Below, in pieces: positions 63,190 through 64,000 of a DNA stretch of 64,000 nt. The translations under genes and the position numbers were made by a program. Under the pieces are notes generated by a model, which searched no databases, was not told the origin of the DNA, and saw only the letters and a program-made list of their open reading frames with translations. Positions within the stretch are counted from its first letter, which is position 1, and each line of letters opens with the position of its first letter. Source of the stretch: Psychroflexus torquis ATCC 700755 (GTDB taxonomy: Bacteria; Bacteroidota; Bacteroidia; Flavobacteriales; Flavobacteriaceae). The stretch spans positions 3,038,001 through 3,102,000 of the forward strand of contig NC_018721.1 of the NCBI RefSeq assembly GCF_000153485.2, written 5' to 3'.

Positions 63190-63834
63190 TTAATTGTCAC
63201 CAAAGTTTTTAGGCCAGTTTCCATTTGTATTTACTTGTTTCATAGAACCAACTTGGATAAAAGCACCGTCCACACCATCTACAGATTTTATTTGTTTTTC
63301 TTGAACAACTAAATCTATATCTTGGTCTGCAAGAATAACATCCTTAGAAGCTTTCACCTCAAAAACTGGGATTTTATTTTCATTTTCCACAATATATCCA
63401 GCGCTCATCTCAAACTTTATATTATCGGTATGTGGGATATACATGATATTTTTATATCTGTCTGAACTTCCAAAAATAGAATCTTTTACGGAAGCAAAGC
63501 TGAGGGTGTCTATCACCACATCTTCTTTATATTTATCTACTCCGTAGATTTCTCTGTATTCTTCATCTAGAAACGTAGTGTCTCTTCTTTGTGTAATCAC
63601 AAATTGTGCTGTGTCGACAAATTTCAATAGATCATCGAAATTATCGCCGTAATTTCCTTCGATATCTCTATGCGCTAGTTGGAGATCACGAATGTCTTTC
63701 ATTCTTTCTACAACATCTATGTAGCGTCTATCTCGAATTTTGTTGAATTCAACAGGGCCATAAACAGCTTGATAAGTAAAATAACCTAATACTCCAATAA
63801 CAACCCACAAAACAATTCGTATTACAATCTTCAT
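63190..63834 (-). CDS. Single-pass membrane-anchored protein next to DUF3822, function unknown
   Basis: A 214-residue protein with one N-terminal membrane helix (about residues 4-24, RIVLWVVIGVLGYFTYQAVYG) and a soluble, mainly periplasmic domain. Near residues 35-75 the segment RYIDVVERMKDIRDLQLAHRDIEGNYGDNFDDLLKFV resembles the stalk region of small pseudopilin-like proteins, but no prepilin peptidase site is present. It is cotranscribed with the DUF3822 and rsmD genes (0- and 3-bp gaps). I do not recognise a named family. A role in a trans-envelope complex with the DUF3822 protein is an inference from gene order. Confidence 0.75.
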   Translation of the reverse strand: MKIVIRIVLWVVIGVLGYFTYQAVYGPVEFNKIRDRRYIDVVERMKDIRDLQLAHRDIEGNYGDNFDDLLKFVDTAQFVITQRRDTTFLDEEYREIYGVDKYKEDVVIDTLSFASVKDSIFGSSDRYKNIMYIPHTDNIKFEMSAGYIVENENKIPVFEVKASKDVILADQDIDLVVQEKQIKSVDGVDGAFIQVGSMKQVNTNGNWPKNFGDN

Positions 63835-63949
63835 AACTTAAAATTAAGAATTTTTGATATTAGCAAACTTACACCTTTTTTTCAATCACAAAAGTATAGC
63901 ACATAAAAATCGTCCTTATATTTGAAATTTAAGTTTTACCTCAATTTAT

Positions 63950-64000
63950 ATGGATAATCAAGAGTTTTATAAAGCATTACGAGCCGATTTTGGGCATACC
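63950..64000 (+). CDS. Start of an unidentified gene (partial)
   Basis: An ATG at 63950 opens 17 codons (MDNQEFYKALRADFGHT) that run off the window. A -7 box TATATTTG at 63917-63924 supports a promoter here. The short N-terminus resembles that of RecD-like superfamily 1 helicases often located beside DUF3822/rsmD in Flavobacteriaceae, but too little is visible to name it. Confidence 0.5.
   Translation, partial: MDNQEFYKALRADFGHT

Noticed and set aside
1..64000. CRISPR arrays, rRNA operons, prophage or toxin-antitoxin modules
   Set aside because: Looked for regular direct repeats with spacers, rRNA sequence, phage structural genes and paired small ORFs; none could be supported.

Overview
The window comes from a member of the Bacteroidota, most likely a marine member of the family Flavobacteriaceae. 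The support is AT-rich DNA, SusC/SusD outer-membrane pairs, a PorV-type protein of type IX secretion, a class III glutamine synthetase, a short archaeal/eukaryote-like ProRS, flavobacterial families (DUF3127, DUF3822, DUF3078), weak Shine-Dalgarno sequences, and many TAnnTTTG -7 promoter boxes.

Layout. 1-6.6 kb is housekeeping: an M28 peptidase tail, a Sua5/YciO-type protein, a K+ channel, a UvrD/PcrA helicase, a small membrane protein and an M1 aminopeptidase. 6.7-16.7 kb holds two SusD-SusC pairs on the minus strand with almost identical SusC N-termini and the same terminator stem. 16.9-18.3 kb is a decayed IS4-family element. 18.3-35.1 kb is an accessory segment bounded by direct repeats of the 3' end of a porV2-like gene. 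A truncated copy lies at 18.3-18.75 kb and the complete gene at 34.1-35.1 kb; an older, decayed fragment sits at about 11.5-12.0 kb. 35.2-41.4 kb has PssA, Lnt and a ferric-iron ABC operon. 41.5-43.5 kb has rpsT, two identical tRNA-Glu genes and proS. 43.6-53.9 kb is a plus-strand run: a Gly/Ser-rich lipoprotein, an OmpP1/FadL protein, a Ca/Na antiporter, glnN, a PurM-like protein, a DUF3078 protein, prfA and pyrF. 54-59.3 kb is a flavin/light group with two photolyase/cryptochrome genes, a DUF2256 mini-protein, a flavin reductase and an Old Yellow Enzyme. The end holds csaA, aat, a frameshifted DUF3127 gene, rsmD, a DUF3822 gene and a membrane-anchored protein.

The most coherent accessory function is use of proline- and hydroxyproline-rich (collagen-like) peptides. 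A secreted dipeptidyl peptidase IV and an Xaa-Pro aminopeptidase would trim peptides. A complete trans-4-hydroxy-L-proline pathway (2-epimerase, D-hydroxyproline oxidase, pyrroline-hydroxycarboxylate deaminase, 2-oxoglutarate semialdehyde dehydrogenase) would feed 2-oxoglutarate, and an Fe-S serine dehydratase-like enzyme lies beside it. A divergent AraC regulator and a perfect 40-bp palindrome sit in the control region. The two SusCD pairs nearby are candidate peptide importers; that link is inference.

The accessory segment has been remodelled repeatedly. It holds a complete IS1380-family element (with inverted repeats and a 5-bp target duplication) that now supplies the stop codon of the AraC gene, an IS1595-family transposase pseudogene split by a small inverted-repeat element, palindromic intergenic repeats, and a scrap of a sugar-transferase gene. 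Two reading frames outside the transposons are broken by one base: the DPP IV gene at an A9 tract next to its signal peptide, and the DUF3127 gene before its acidic tail.
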